Of a stretch of DNA of 64,000 nucleotides, positions 51,212 to 59,773 are shown piece by piece. The translations under genes were made by a program, and so were the position numbers. Within the stretch, counting starts at the first letter, position 1, and each line of letters begins with the position of its first letter. Source of the stretch: Hyphomicrobium album (GTDB lineage Bacteria; Pseudomonadota; Alphaproteobacteria; Rhizobiales; Hyphomicrobiaceae); assembly GCF_009708035.1 (NCBI RefSeq), contig NZ_WMBQ01000001.1:372001-436000 (forward strand), written 5' to 3'. The notes beneath the pieces were generated by a model. That model had not been told where the DNA came from and did not search any database. It was given only the letters and a program-made list of their open reading frames with translations.

Positions 51212-51864
51212 CGGGCCAGGGCGAACAGGCGCGTCTGCACGGCACGCCAGACTTCCGAGAACACGACGCGTTCGTCCAGCCCCGCGTCGATCAGCACGCA
51301 GCGCTGCGGCTCCGCACGCGCGATCTCGCGGAAGGCGTCGCGCAGCTTCCAGTGAAAGGCGAGGTCGCGCTTCTCGTAGGCGTCCGCCTCGGTGTCCGGA
51401 TTGACCTTGTCGACGCGGCGGCTGTGGGCGCGGCCCAATCCCAGCTCTGCCGGCACGTCGAGGATGATGGTGAGATCCGGGTAGGTCGGGCTGACGATCA
51501 TCTCGTTGAGCGTGTCGATGACCTCGCCCGGCAAGCCGCCGGCGATACCCTGATAGACGCGCGTCGAGTCGATGAAGCGATCGCAGATCACCCACAGTCC
51601 GGAGTTCAGTGCCGGGCGGACCGTGTTGTCGAGGTGGTCGGCGCGCGCCGCATAGAACAGGAGCGCCTCCGACAGGGCCGAGTGCGGCGGCATGTTCGGA
51701 TCGAGGATGACCTGGCGCAGCGCCTCGGCGAAGGGCGAACCGCCCGGCTCGCGGGTGATGAAGGTGTGGACGCCGACCCGCCAGAGCTGCTCGGACAAGA
51801 GCCGCGCCTGGGTGGACTTGCCGGACCCCTCTCCGCCTTCGAAAGTGATGAACTTGCCGAGCAC
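51208..51864 (-). CDS. tmk: Thymidylate kinase
   Basis: This 218-residue kinase starts at GTG 51862-51864. P-loop: FITFEGGEGSGKSTQARLL. TREPGGSPFAE holds the catalytic Arg of the DR/DRF-type lid, with FYAARADHLDNTVRPAL and VICDRFIDSTRVYQG (dTMP binding) following. It phosphorylates dTMP to dTDP. It lies between dacA and holB, a conserved alphaproteobacterial order. Its stop codon is formed by the end of the palindromic element at 51127-51211. Confidence 0.96.
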   Translation of the reverse strand: MLGKFITFEGGEGSGKSTQARLLSEQLWRVGVHTFITREPGGSPFAEALRQVILDPNMPPHSALSEALLFYAARADHLDNTVRPALNSGLWVICDRFIDSTRVYQGIAGGLPGEVIDTLNEMIVSPTYPDLTIILDVPAELGLGRAHSRRVDKVNPDTEADAYEKRDLAFHWKLRDAFREIARAEPQRCVLIDAGLDERVVFSEVWRAVQTRLFALAR

Positions 51865-51927
51865 GATGATCGTCGCCCTAAAGCGCCACAGCCGTGCTGC
51901 GTCGGTAACACGGCAGCCTGCCCCGCG

Positions 51928-53124
51928 CTACAGGGGCACCCAGCTGAGCGCCATGTGGGCGAGCGAGTCGAGACCGCGGCGCATCAGGCCGCCAGCCTCC
52001 ACGTCCTCGGCGGCGTAGAGCGGCACCTCGTTGACCGAGTTCGACTGGCTGGTGACGCGCAGCACGCCGACCTTGTCGCCCTTCTTGATCGGCGGCTTGA
52101 GCGGTCCGTCGTAGACGATCTCCGCCTTGAGGCGCGGGTTCTCCGGTACGCGCGGCAGGATCACGGTGATCGGACCATTGCCGGTCAGCGGCACGAAGAA
52201 CCGCTCGCCGCCCCACACCCGGGCGCTGCCGACGGTCTCGCCGGCGTTGAACAGCTTGAATGGCGCGAAACTGCGGTAGCCCCAGTCGAGCAGGCGCTTC
52301 GCTTCCGCCGTGCGCTCGTTCTCCGTGGCGAGCCCCATGACGACCACGATCAGCCGCTTGCCGCCCTGCACCGTCGAGCCGACGAGGTTGTAGCCCGACT
52401 CCTTGACCATGCCCGTCTTTAAACCGTCAGCGCCGATCTCGAGCGGCAGCAGCGGGTTGCGGTTGTAGAACTTGTGTTTGCGGTACTCGAAGAGCTTCTG
52501 GGAGAAGATCGGGTAGTACTCGGGGTATTCCTTGATGATGTAGCGCGCCAATAGCGCGATCTCCCGCGCCGTCATCAACTGTGCCGGATCATAGAGCCCG
52601 CTCGGATTGGCGAACGTCGATTTGGTGAGGCCGATGCGGCGCGCCTCGACGGTCATGCGCTTGGCGAACTGATCCTCGGTGCCCCCCAACCCCTCGGCGA
52701 GACAGATCGCGGCGTCGTTGCCCGACTGGATGATCAGACCCTTGAGCAGGTCGTCGATCGTCGCCGGCGTATTGATGGGCACGAACATGGATGACGTGCG
52801 CGACGGCGCGCCGCCGGTGCGCCAAGCGTGCTCGCTCATCGTGAACTCGGTCGTCGGCTTGATCCGCCCTTCCTTCAAGGCGCGGAAGGTCACCGCCGCC
52901 GTCATCAGCTTCGAGATCGACGCGGGGGGTAGCAGCTCGTCGGCGTTGGACTGGTACATGATGGCGCCCGTGTCGCCGTCCATCAGCACCGCCGCCTTGG
53001 CGCGCGTGGTAAATCCGCCGCCCTGTGCGAGCGCCGAAAGCGGCGCCGCCACGACGGCAGTCAAAAGAAGCATCAACGGCAGCAGGAGATCATTGCCAAC
53101 GCGCCGGCGGAGGGAAAAGAGCAT
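51928..53124 (-). CDS. dacA: D-alanyl-D-alanine carboxypeptidase (PBP5/6 type)
   Basis: A 398-residue exported enzyme. The signal region is residues 1-34 (LLLPLMLLLTAVVAAPLSALA). Catalytic motifs are SxxK at Ser69-Lys72 (ASISKLMTAA), SGN at 134-136 (IIQSGNDAA) and KTG at 236-238 (GLKTGMVKESGYN). The C-terminal PBP5 beta-domain follows (LKAEIVYDGPLKPPIKKGDK), ending in an amphipathic anchor-like helix (LMRRGLDSLAHMALSWVPL). It trims the fifth D-alanine from peptidoglycan stems in the periplasm. Confidence 0.96.
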   Translation of the reverse strand: MLFSLRRRVGNDLLLPLMLLLTAVVAAPLSALAQGGGFTTRAKAAVLMDGDTGAIMYQSNADELLPPASISKLMTAAVTFRALKEGRIKPTTEFTMSEHAWRTGGAPSRTSSMFVPINTPATIDDLLKGLIIQSGNDAAICLAEGLGGTEDQFAKRMTVEARRIGLTKSTFANPSGLYDPAQLMTAREIALLARYIIKEYPEYYPIFSQKLFEYRKHKFYNRNPLLPLEIGADGLKTGMVKESGYNLVGSTVQGGKRLIVVVMGLATENERTAEAKRLLDWGYRSFAPFKLFNAGETVGSARVWGGERFFVPLTGNGPITVILPRVPENPRLKAEIVYDGPLKPPIKKGDKVGVLRVTSQSNSVNEVPLYAAEDVEAGGLMRRGLDSLAHMALSWVPL

Positions 53125-53189
53125 TGCGCCTTTGCACCTTACGGAATTGCGTCACGCGCCCCGACTATCAAGTGAGGGTGCGCCGCCTG

Positions 53190-54209
53190 TCAACGATTGG
53201 GAGCACTCTCTCCCGTCGGAGCCTGCGAGGTGGCCTCTGGATCGAACCCGGCGGCCACGATTCGCGCCATTGCGGACGCGGCATCAGCGTCGTCGTAGGG
53301 TCCGAGCCGCACGCGGTAGGCCGGCTCGGCGCGCGTGCCCGAACGCTCCACGAGGCCTAATTCGCCGCCGCCCAGCATGTAGCGCAGCCGCTCGGCCTCC
53401 TCGTGCGTCGAGAACGGTCCGACCCGGACATACGTATCGACCGCAGGCTTGGTGAGGATCGATTCGGCCTGCTTCGCGCTGTCGAGCTCGCCGCGCCGGT
53501 ACTGTTGGACCGACCACATCGGCGTCTGCTGCGCACCGAGACGCGCGTAGTCGACGCTGCGCACGCGCCGCGTGCTCACCGATCCAGTGGTCATTGAGGC
53601 CGTGTCCGCCTGGGCCAGCTTCGGCCCGCCGTACCAGCTCTGCTGCGCCAGAAAGCGGCGCTCGGCGCTGTCGTCGCCGTTGAGCGGCGCGCGCCCGGCA
53701 TAGCGCACCCGCACGCGGGCCGTACCCTGGTTATGAAACCCCAGCGTATGCGCCGTCCGATACGAGAGATCGATCAAGCGATCCCGCGCGTAGGGGCCGC
53801 GGTCATTGATGCGCACCAGCACCGTGCGGCCGTTCTGCAGGTTCGTGACGTAGGCATAGGACGGCATGGGCAGTGTCGGGTGGCCTGCCGTCAGCGCGTG
53901 CATGTCGTAGATTTCGCCGTTCGACGTGCGGCGCCCGTGGAACGCCGTGCCGTACCAGGATGCCGTCCCGACACGATCGTAGTTGGGGCTCTCGTGCGGG
54001 TGGTACCAGCGCCCGCCGACGCGATAGGGGCGCCCCACTTTGTAAATGCCGCCACCCTTGCGGATCGGGCCGTTGTCCGCCACGCGGGGGCTCGCGCTGA
54101 CCCCCAGATTTGTGTCGAACGCGCTGCCGCCCGAGCAGCCGGCGAGGGCGGCGCTGCAGATGGCAACGGCGACAAGGGCCGGCCCGGCAATTGGCAAACG
54201 CAAACGCAT
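53190..54209 (-). CDS. rlpA: RlpA-family lipoprotein (septal murein lytic transglycosylase type) with SPOR domain
   Basis: A 339-residue lipoprotein starting at ATG 54207-54209. The lipobox LAGC places the lipidated Cys at residue 25. The double-psi beta-barrel (about 76-170) has RVGTASWYGTAFHGRRTSNG, VLVRINDRGPYARDRLIDLS and the catalytic Asp of that stretch. The last 75 residues form a SPOR domain (VRVGPFSTHEEAERLRYMLG, YRVRLGPYDDADAASAMARI) that binds denuded glycan at the septum. It cuts naked glycan strands or organises the division ring. Upstream of dacA. Confidence 0.93.
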   Translation of the reverse strand: MRLRLPIAGPALVAVAICSAALAGCSGGSAFDTNLGVSASPRVADNGPIRKGGGIYKVGRPYRVGGRWYHPHESPNYDRVGTASWYGTAFHGRRTSNGEIYDMHALTAGHPTLPMPSYAYVTNLQNGRTVLVRINDRGPYARDRLIDLSYRTAHTLGFHNQGTARVRVRYAGRAPLNGDDSAERRFLAQQSWYGGPKLAQADTASMTTGSVSTRRVRSVDYARLGAQQTPMWSVQQYRRGELDSAKQAESILTKPAVDTYVRVGPFSTHEEAERLRYMLGGGELGLVERSGTRAEPAYRVRLGPYDDADAASAMARIVAAGFDPEATSQAPTGESAPNR

Positions 54210-54459
54210 ACTTGAAGCAGCCGCCGGTGAGCGCAGAACTGAAAGTCCCTCGTGCGTCGCGGACGTTCGCGCGGCACGTCTCAAGGTTGACCCAACACGT
54301 TTGAATTTGAGTTAACCGTGCATTCAGGCTGGGGCATGGGGCCGGCCGGCGCGCAGAGTACCGCATACGAAAGTCGCTCAATCCGTACGCGAACGATTTT
54401 AATGAGGCCTTAGCACATGGGGCAGAGAGCTAGTTCGTTGCATCGTCATCGGTGAGGCC

Positions 54460-56142
54460 ATGTATCGCGTCATCGCCTGTCTCGCCACCGACCACGATCG
54501 TTGGCTCGTCGTCCTTGCCGCACTCGTCTGCATCGCGACGACGCTGACGTCCTTCCAGATGTACTCGATCGCCGACAGCTCCACCGGCCCGCGGCGATTT
54601 ATGTGGGCGGCGCTGACTGGGGCGGCGGCCGGGTCGGGCATTTGGGCGACGCACTTCGTCGCCATGCTCGCTTACAAGGGCGCCATGCCGACCCACTACG
54701 AGCCGGTATGGACCGCGCTGTCGCTTCTCATCGCAATCGTGATCGCTGGCGCCGGCTTCGTCGTGTCGACCGGCAAGTCCTACGCCTCGGCAGCGCTCGG
54801 CGGACTGCTCATTGGTCTCTCCATCGGTACCATGCACTACACCGGGATGACGGCGCTCCTCATTCCAGGCTCCATCTCTTGGGATATGCACCTGGTCGCA
54901 GCGTCGTTTGCACTTGGAATTGTCATCGCCGGATCGGCCATCATTGCGTTCAAGGCGCTGGCCGGCTCCCGCGCCATCGTCACCGCCGGTTTCCTGCTGG
55001 CGCTCGCCATCTGCGTGTTGCATTTCACTGCCATGGGCGCGGTGACGATCGTGCCAGATCCAACAGTCGAATTTCACGAATCGGGCATGAACCGCGGGCA
55101 TCTCGCGCTCGCCATCACCGCCGTGACCTTCATCGTCCTGCTCTGCGTGTTCTCGGCCGCCACCGTCCAGCGGGCGAACCTGCGCTACGAGGCGGCGCTG
55201 ACCGAGCAGAACGCCCTGCTCGAGGCGGCGATGCGCTACTTGCCCGTCGGCCTGTCGATGTTCGATCGCGACCAACGGCTCATCATGTGCAATCCGGCCT
55301 ACCGAAAGCTCTATGGTCTTTCCGAGGAGCTGACGCGCGCGGGTGTGCGCTACAATGACATCGTAGCCACGCTGGCCCGCGCTCAGAAGAGCGTTGGCGG
55401 CGCCGGCCAGTCGATCGCCGATCACCGGCAAAATCTCGACTGTGGCAGCTCGTTTTCCGAGACGATGGCGCTCGATGACGGGCGAACCATCGTCAAGAAG
55501 GTTGGTCCCATCGCCGGCGGAGGCTGGGTGGACGTTCAGGAGGACGTCACCGCGCAAAGGGAACAGGAAGCCCGGATCGCGCACATGGCGCGCCACGACG
55601 TGCTCACCGGCCTGCCCAATCGCGCCCATCTACTGGAGGTGCTCGATACATCCCTGCATGACGCGTGCGGTGACGAGCGCGTCGCCATCCTCTTCCTCGA
55701 CCTCGACCGCTTCAAACAGGTGAATGACACCCTCGGTCACCTCATGGGCGACGACCTGCTCAAAGCAGTGGCCGGCCGCTTGCGCGATACGGTGCGCCGC
55801 ACCGACCTGGTTGCACGTCTCGGTGGCGATGAGTTCGTCGTCATGCACTCGTCCACCGATCCAATAAACAAGTCTGCCAAGCTCGCCTCCCGGATTATTG
55901 CCTCGCTTGTGGCGCCTTTCCACATTTCCGGGCGCCGCGTCGACATCGGCGCCAGCGTCGGTATTGCAGTCGCGTCGCGCGACAGCGTCGACGCCATCAC
56001 GCTCCTGTCGCGCGCCGACTCCGCCCTCTATCAAACGAAGGCGGCCGGCGGCACCGGGTATTGCTTCTATGGCCGCGACGGCGAAACGGCGCGCGCGCTT
56101 GTCGTCTATACGGGGCAGGCCGAGAGGGCCCTCATCGCCTGA
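54460..56142 (+). CDS. MHYT-sensor diguanylate cyclase (MHYT-PAS-GGDEF)
   Basis: A 560-residue membrane signalling protein. Seven N-terminal helices form the MHYT domain with HFVAM (His65), MHYT (125-128) and LHFTAM (His188), thought to bind copper and sense oxygen, CO or NO. A PAS-like domain (about 255-365: RYLPVGLSMFDRDQRLIMCN) links to GGDEF (residues 455-459, active sequence RLGGDEFVV) with an intact inhibitory RxxD at 446-449. It should make cyclic-di-GMP. No EAL domain. Monocistronic, upstream of tRNA-Ser. Confidence 0.93.
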   Translation: MYRVIACLATDHDRWLVVLAALVCIATTLTSFQMYSIADSSTGPRRFMWAALTGAAAGSGIWATHFVAMLAYKGAMPTHYEPVWTALSLLIAIVIAGAGFVVSTGKSYASAALGGLLIGLSIGTMHYTGMTALLIPGSISWDMHLVAASFALGIVIAGSAIIAFKALAGSRAIVTAGFLLALAICVLHFTAMGAVTIVPDPTVEFHESGMNRGHLALAITAVTFIVLLCVFSAATVQRANLRYEAALTEQNALLEAAMRYLPVGLSMFDRDQRLIMCNPAYRKLYGLSEELTRAGVRYNDIVATLARAQKSVGGAGQSIADHRQNLDCGSSFSETMALDDGRTIVKKVGPIAGGGWVDVQEDVTAQREQEARIAHMARHDVLTGLPNRAHLLEVLDTSLHDACGDERVAILFLDLDRFKQVNDTLGHLMGDDLLKAVAGRLRDTVRRTDLVARLGGDEFVVMHSSTDPINKSAKLASRIIASLVAPFHISGRRVDIGASVGIAVASRDSVDAITLLSRADSALYQTKAAGGTGYCFYGRDGETARALVVYTGQAERALIA

Positions 56143-56196
56143 GCGGCCGGCTGCTGCAATTTGCCTTCCCGGCGTGGCACAGCCTCACCTGATCAC

Positions 56197-56223
56197 TTGA
56201 GACCCGGCGGCCGGTTATATAGG
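56197..56223 (+). promoter_or_regulatory. Candidate promoter of tRNA-Ser
   Basis: TTGAGA (56197-56202) and TATAGG (56218-56223) are 15 bases apart, with overlapping TATATA at 56216. Transcription would start near 56230, 19 bases before the mature tRNA end. The spacing is shorter than ideal, so this is only a candidate. Confidence 0.35.
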
Positions 56224-56248
56224 GTCCGCACCTCCGCCGCGGCGGGCA

Positions 56249-56338
56249 GGAAGGGTGGTCGAGTGGTTTAAGGCTCCGGTCTTGAAAACCGGCGTGCTCG
56301 CAAGGGCACCGTGGGTTCGAATCCCACCCCTTCCGCCA
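56249..56338 (+). tRNA. tRNA-Ser (anticodon UGA)
   Basis: A 90-base gene with acceptor arm GGAAGGG pairing CCCTTCC, discriminator G and encoded CCA. The D arm contains GGTCGAGTGGTTTAAGGC, the anticodon loop is CTTGAAA in a CCGGT/ACCGG stem (anticodon TGA), the variable arm is long as in class II tRNAs (GTGCTCGCAAGGGCACC), and the T arm is GTGGGTTCGAATCCCAC. It reads UCA (and other UCN) codons. Its 3' end is probably the attachment site of the adjacent integrase. Confidence 0.97.
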
Positions 56339-56532
56339 ACCCCGTCCTGCTCAAATCAACTCATGACGGCTCACTGAAGCGCAGAATGCACGCACTGGCG
56401 GACACTTAGCGCCGAATTCAAGTGTGCATGACTGCTCACGCGAGCTTGCCGAATCTCAGGACAGCGCAACAAAAAAGGGGGACGGAAAGAGGGACGGCTC
56501 TAGGGCCATCCGAGCGAAAAGGGGGGACGCGT

Positions 56533-57756
56533 GTGGCCAAGGCATTTCTGCTGACAGCGCTGTTCGTGAAGCAAGTCCGCGAGCCAGGTGTCTATCGGGA
56601 TGGGCAGGGTCTGGTCCTCCGGGTCTTCGAGAGCGGCGCAAAGCGCTGGGTGCTGCGCGTGACGGCGCGGGGCCGCCGCCGCGACGTCGGGCTGGGGTCA
56701 GCATCTGAGGTCTCCCTGGCAGAGGCGCGTGAGAGAGCTGCCGAGCGGCGCAAGGACGTGCGCGAAGGCAGAGATCCGGTTGCCGCCCAGCGCGCCGCGC
56801 GCACCTCCATCCCAACATTTAGAGACGCCGCCGAGCAGGAGCATCAGCGCCGGTGCAAGGGATGGCGCGACGGCAAGCATCGTGACCAGTGGATCAACAC
56901 GCTCCGGCAACACGCCTTCCGGAAGATCGGTGACCGGCTCGTTTCCGACGTCACGATGGCCGACGTGCTCGATGTGCTGACACCGATCTGGCTGGCCAAA
57001 GCAGAGACCGCGCGTCGTGTCCGCCAGCGGCTCCGCGTCGTGCTAGAGCGCGCACGGGTTGCCGGGCACCGCGACGGTATCAACCCCGTTGATGCGATCG
57101 GCGCTGCGTTGCAGAAGCAGCCTCGCCGGTCTCGCCACCACGCGGCCGTGCCGTACGCCGACATGCCGGCCCTCATGCGCCGGCTTCACGCCAGCAACGG
57201 AGACGGCCTAGTCAGGCTGGCGCTCGAATTCACAATCCTCACTGCTATGCGCACCGGTGAGGTCCTGGGGGCGCGCTGGGAGGAGATCGACCTTCCCACG
57301 GCCACGTGGACGATCCCGGCCGAGCGCATGAAAGTCGAGGTCGAGCATCGAGTGCCGCTGAGCGACAGGTGCGTCGAGATGCTGCGACTAGCACGTGCGC
57401 TGGCGCCCAAGAGCGAGTTGGTGTTCCCCAGCCGTAAGAGGCGCGGCGAGCCGCTCTCCGACATGGCCATGCTCATGCACCTGCGTCGGCTCGGCCGCAG
57501 TGAGACCGTGCACGGCTTCCGCAGCTCGTTTCGCGACTGGGCCGCGGAGGAGACCAACTTCCAGCCTCAGGTCTGCGAGGCCGCCCTCGCACACCAAGTC
57601 GAGAACAGGGTTGAGGGCGCGTACAGACGTGGGGATCTCTTCGCGAAGCGGCGCGAGCTCATGAAGGCCTGGGAGAGGTTCATCACCGGGGGACCAAACC
57701 GCCTGGACCAGCGCAGGACCTCACAAATTACAGGCCTGCACGGGGCGCCAGCGTGA
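56533..57756 (+). CDS. Tyrosine site-specific integrase (P4-like, DUF4102 arm domain)
   Basis: A 407-residue recombinase starting at GTG 56533 (GGGGGG site just upstream); an upstream frame to 56422 is less likely. The N-terminal arm-binding domain has LTALFVKQVREPGVYRDGQG and LVLRVFESGAKRWVLRV. The core-binding helix region is at about 95-205. Catalytic residues are all present: Arg240 (AMRTGEVLGARWEE), His327 and Arg330 (HGFRSSFRDWA), His354 (ALAHQVENRVEGAY) and Tyr364. It catalyses insertion and excision at the neighbouring tRNA-Ser gene. Confidence 0.93.
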   Translation: MAKAFLLTALFVKQVREPGVYRDGQGLVLRVFESGAKRWVLRVTARGRRRDVGLGSASEVSLAEARERAAERRKDVREGRDPVAAQRAARTSIPTFRDAAEQEHQRRCKGWRDGKHRDQWINTLRQHAFRKIGDRLVSDVTMADVLDVLTPIWLAKAETARRVRQRLRVVLERARVAGHRDGINPVDAIGAALQKQPRRSRHHAAVPYADMPALMRRLHASNGDGLVRLALEFTILTAMRTGEVLGARWEEIDLPTATWTIPAERMKVEVEHRVPLSDRCVEMLRLARALAPKSELVFPSRKRRGEPLSDMAMLMHLRRLGRSETVHGFRSSFRDWAAEETNFQPQVCEAALAHQVENRVEGAYRRGDLFAKRRELMKAWERFITGGPNRLDQRRTSQITGLHGAPA

Positions 57757-57828
57757 TAGGGCGCCAACAGCCGATGTCGGTCCGCCGATCGACTTCGGTT
57801 CGGTTAGGTTACAAGCTAGACTAAGACA

Positions 57829-57869
57829 GCCGGCGTCCAGGGAGCAGGACCCGGCTTCTCGTTATTATT
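57829..57869 (+). terminator. Terminator after the integrase gene
   Basis: GCCGGCGTCC (57829-57838) pairs with GGACCCGGC (57847-57855) with one unpaired base, followed by TTCTCGTTATTATT. It lies 72 bases past the integrase stop and 33 bases before the next gene. Confidence 0.45.
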
Positions 57870-57901
57870 CATACTTTCCATAAACATAATCCAGGCGTCC
57901 G

Positions 57902-58375
57902 ATGAAAAATGTTTTGAACACAGCCGCATTCCTATTGACCCTGACGTTCGCCACACCTCTGCACGCCCAGGCTTGCTTGCAGTCCGACCTTGATACCTTG
58001 GAATGGTGTCTGAATCCCGCCAACAAGGCCTCGGCCCTGTCCGTGTCGCAGATTATTCGCGGTAGATATTGCAACGATCCCGGTGCTGTGAAAATCGGCT
58101 TCTACAATTGTCAGATTGAACACGACAAGGACGTCGTCGAACGCACTTCAAAGTGCAACGCCGAGTACTGGGTGACCACCGCGTCCAAATTTCTGCCAGC
58201 CGATGACCCCCGTCGATCCTCTGCCGGCTGCAATCAGGCCACTCCCACACCGGCCCTGCCGCGCGGAAATCAATGCATCACAAATGTCGGGCCAGTCGGG
58301 CGATGCGTGGTCACTCCGGCACCCATCGGTTCGAAATGTTCCTGTCCCGGGGGTGGCACCGGCGCGATACGGTGA
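57902..58375 (+). CDS. Secreted Cys-rich protein of unknown function (island cargo)
   Basis: A 157-residue protein with a signal peptide (MKNVLNTAAFLLTLTFATPL ending near HAQA, residue 24). It holds eleven Cys in two parts. The first is helical (ACLQSDLDTLEWCLNPANKA, RYCNDPG, YNCQIEHDKD). The C-terminal part, NQCITNVGPVGRCVVTPAPI then GSKCSCPGGGTGAIR, is a compact Cys/Gly domain resembling short C-terminal domains on other rhizobial secreted proteins. Disulfide-rich and probably periplasmic or secreted. Codon use is somewhat less GC-rich at the start. Function unknown. Confidence 0.6.
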   Translation: MKNVLNTAAFLLTLTFATPLHAQACLQSDLDTLEWCLNPANKASALSVSQIIRGRYCNDPGAVKIGFYNCQIEHDKDVVERTSKCNAEYWVTTASKFLPADDPRRSSAGCNQATPTPALPRGNQCITNVGPVGRCVVTPAPIGSKCSCPGGGTGAIR

Positions 58376-58398
58376 GCGCTTTCCTTGGTAGAAGGCAA

Positions 58399-59109
58399 TC
58401 ACTGCTTTTCCATCTTCTCGAAGCGCTCGCGGTTCGCGTCCTTCCACGTCGGGCACTTGGTCTTGATCCAATCTGTGCTGCGCCCCGAACGGTAGGCCGC
58501 ATCCGCCCGCTTCGACACGACGCCTTCCAGGCCGAGCTTGCACGCGTGCTCCAGCACCAGCTCGCCGTCGCCTCCGATGTGATCCACGTACCTGATGAGT
58601 TGTACGCCCGACGTGTTGTCGAGCAGCGCTTCGAGCACCCGCTTGCGGTCGATCAGAGCCGCTCCACGCAGGTCGAAGCCGTCGAGGTACAGCAGATCGA
58701 AGGCGTAGTAGACGAGCCGGCCCTTGATGCGCGTCGGCTTGGCCGTGAGGCTCGATGGCAGCTCGTAGAACACCGCCTGCCCCTTCGCGTCCACCGCGAC
58801 CAGTTCGCCGTCGAGGATGACGTTGTTGACGGGCAGCGCGATGAGCGACGCGGCGACGGTCGGCATGCGCGCCGCCCAGTCGTTGCCGCGGCGGGTGTAG
58901 ACGCGGGCAGAGCCCTCGCAGAACTGCGCCTGCGCGCGATAGCCGTCGTGCTTGATCTCGTGCAGCCAGTCGTCGCCTGACGGAGGAATTTTCCACTGCG
59001 TCGGCGCGCACGGCTCAACGAAGCCGGGGAACGCCGCCGGCTTCGCGCCCTCGATGACGCGGCCCAGGAACCGTGCGGACGAGCGATGCGTGGAGCGGCG
59101 TGGCGTCAA
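58399..59109 (-). CDS. Short ATP-dependent DNA ligase (adenylation domain only)
   Basis: A 236-residue protein with the nucleotidyltransferase domain of LigD-type ligases. It has EIKHDGYRAQ (adenylated Lys53), YTRRGNDW, VILDGELVAVD, YYAFDLLYLDGFDLR, EGVVSKRADAAYRSGRSTDW and IKTKCPTWKDANRERF. It ends right where an OB-fold domain would begin, so it lacks that domain or is a naturally minimal form. It could seal DNA ends in non-homologous joining with Ku, which is not in the window. Its start overlaps the zinc-ribbon gene at 59106-59324 (ATGA). Confidence 0.85.
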   Translation of the reverse strand: MTPRRSTHRSSARFLGRVIEGAKPAAFPGFVEPCAPTQWKIPPSGDDWLHEIKHDGYRAQAQFCEGSARVYTRRGNDWAARMPTVAASLIALPVNNVILDGELVAVDAKGQAVFYELPSSLTAKPTRIKGRLVYYAFDLLYLDGFDLRGAALIDRKRVLEALLDNTSGVQLIRYVDHIGGDGELVLEHACKLGLEGVVSKRADAAYRSGRSTDWIKTKCPTWKDANRERFEKMEKQ

Positions 59110-59324
59110 TGACGCTGCCCGCGCTTGGCGACGTCGCTCCTGAAGCCCGCTGGCAGGCGCGGCTTGGTATCGGCGTCAGACGGGTTGCAGTTCGGGCACG
59201 GCATACCCGCCCCGCATCGGCACCCCGCCGGCGCCGATCGATCCCAAGGCGACGTGGGGTGGTTTTCGCAGACCCAGCCCACGTCGAAGCACTGAGCGCA
59301 TTTGGGGATGGGCCGAAGGGACAT
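59106..59324 (-). CDS. Small zinc-ribbon-like protein (CENHP type)
   Basis: A 72-residue protein with Cys residues arranged as CAQCFDVGWVCENHP, then CRCGAGMPCPNCNP, giving two or three CxxC pairs that probably bind zinc. The pattern GWVCENHPxxPW...GMPCPxCN is one I recognise from small, widely shared rhizobial proteins of unknown role, often in accessory regions. It is translationally coupled to the ligase gene. It may act in nucleic acid binding. Confidence 0.7.
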   Translation of the reverse strand: MSLRPIPKCAQCFDVGWVCENHPTSPWDRSAPAGCRCGAGMPCPNCNPSDADTKPRLPAGFRSDVAKRGQRH

Positions 59325-59422
59325 GTCGCGTACCGAACAACTCGCCGCATGCTCAAGATCAGCTTAGCCCCGTTTGGTCGGAATGTCCGCGCCTGGCGCA
59401 GGTGAGCGGCGCACCGGCACGT

Positions 59423-59667
59423 TTAACGGATGCGGCCACGCCGCGCGTCGCGGTTGCTCTCGGGGTAGACCAGCACTTCCGTGGATCCGCACTCGCAGCA
59501 CTTAGCAGCGCGCCCACCAGGTTCACCGGCGTGTCCATCGGCAGGTCGAGATCGGTCGTCCGGGACAGGCGCCGGTTCGGGCAGTGCCCGCACTGCACGA
59601 CGACGTGTCGGCCCGAAGCAGCAAGCTGGGCGAGCGTGATGCCGGGGTATGCTTTTTTAGGTGCCAC
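59423..59667 (-). pseudogene. Frameshifted zinc-ribbon protein
   Basis: From GTG 59665-59667 the frame reads VAPKKAYPGITLAQLAASGR then VVQCGHCPNRR (first CxxC) and on to VNLVGALL. Near 59504-59508 the frame must shift by one base to continue as KCCECGSTEVLVYPESNRDA then RRGRIR with a stop at 59423-59425. That is the natural second CxxC half. Without the shift the frame ends later in low-quality sequence. Either a one-base deletion has broken the gene or a sequencing error is present. It lies three bases after an SRAP tail relic. Confidence 0.7.
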
Positions 59668-59669
59668 GG

Positions 59670-59753
59670 TCAGACTTCCCGCTCGATACGGTCCTCGCGG
59701 TCGGCGCTCGACTGCACGATGCGCATCTGCTCGGGCAGAATGTCGGGGCAACG
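59670..59753 (-). pseudogene. Relic of the 3' end of an SRAP-domain gene
   Basis: On the minus strand this reads ILPEQMRIVQSSADREDRIE then REV and a stop at 59670-59672. It matches the end of the intact SRAP protein at 60355-61017 (DQMQIVQSGADQEDLLNAA). No start or upstream SRAP sequence is in frame before it. It is therefore a truncated second copy, cut off by the secreted protein gene at 59774-60208. Confidence 0.65.
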
Positions 59754-59773
59754 CTCAGATGACCCGAGGGAGG

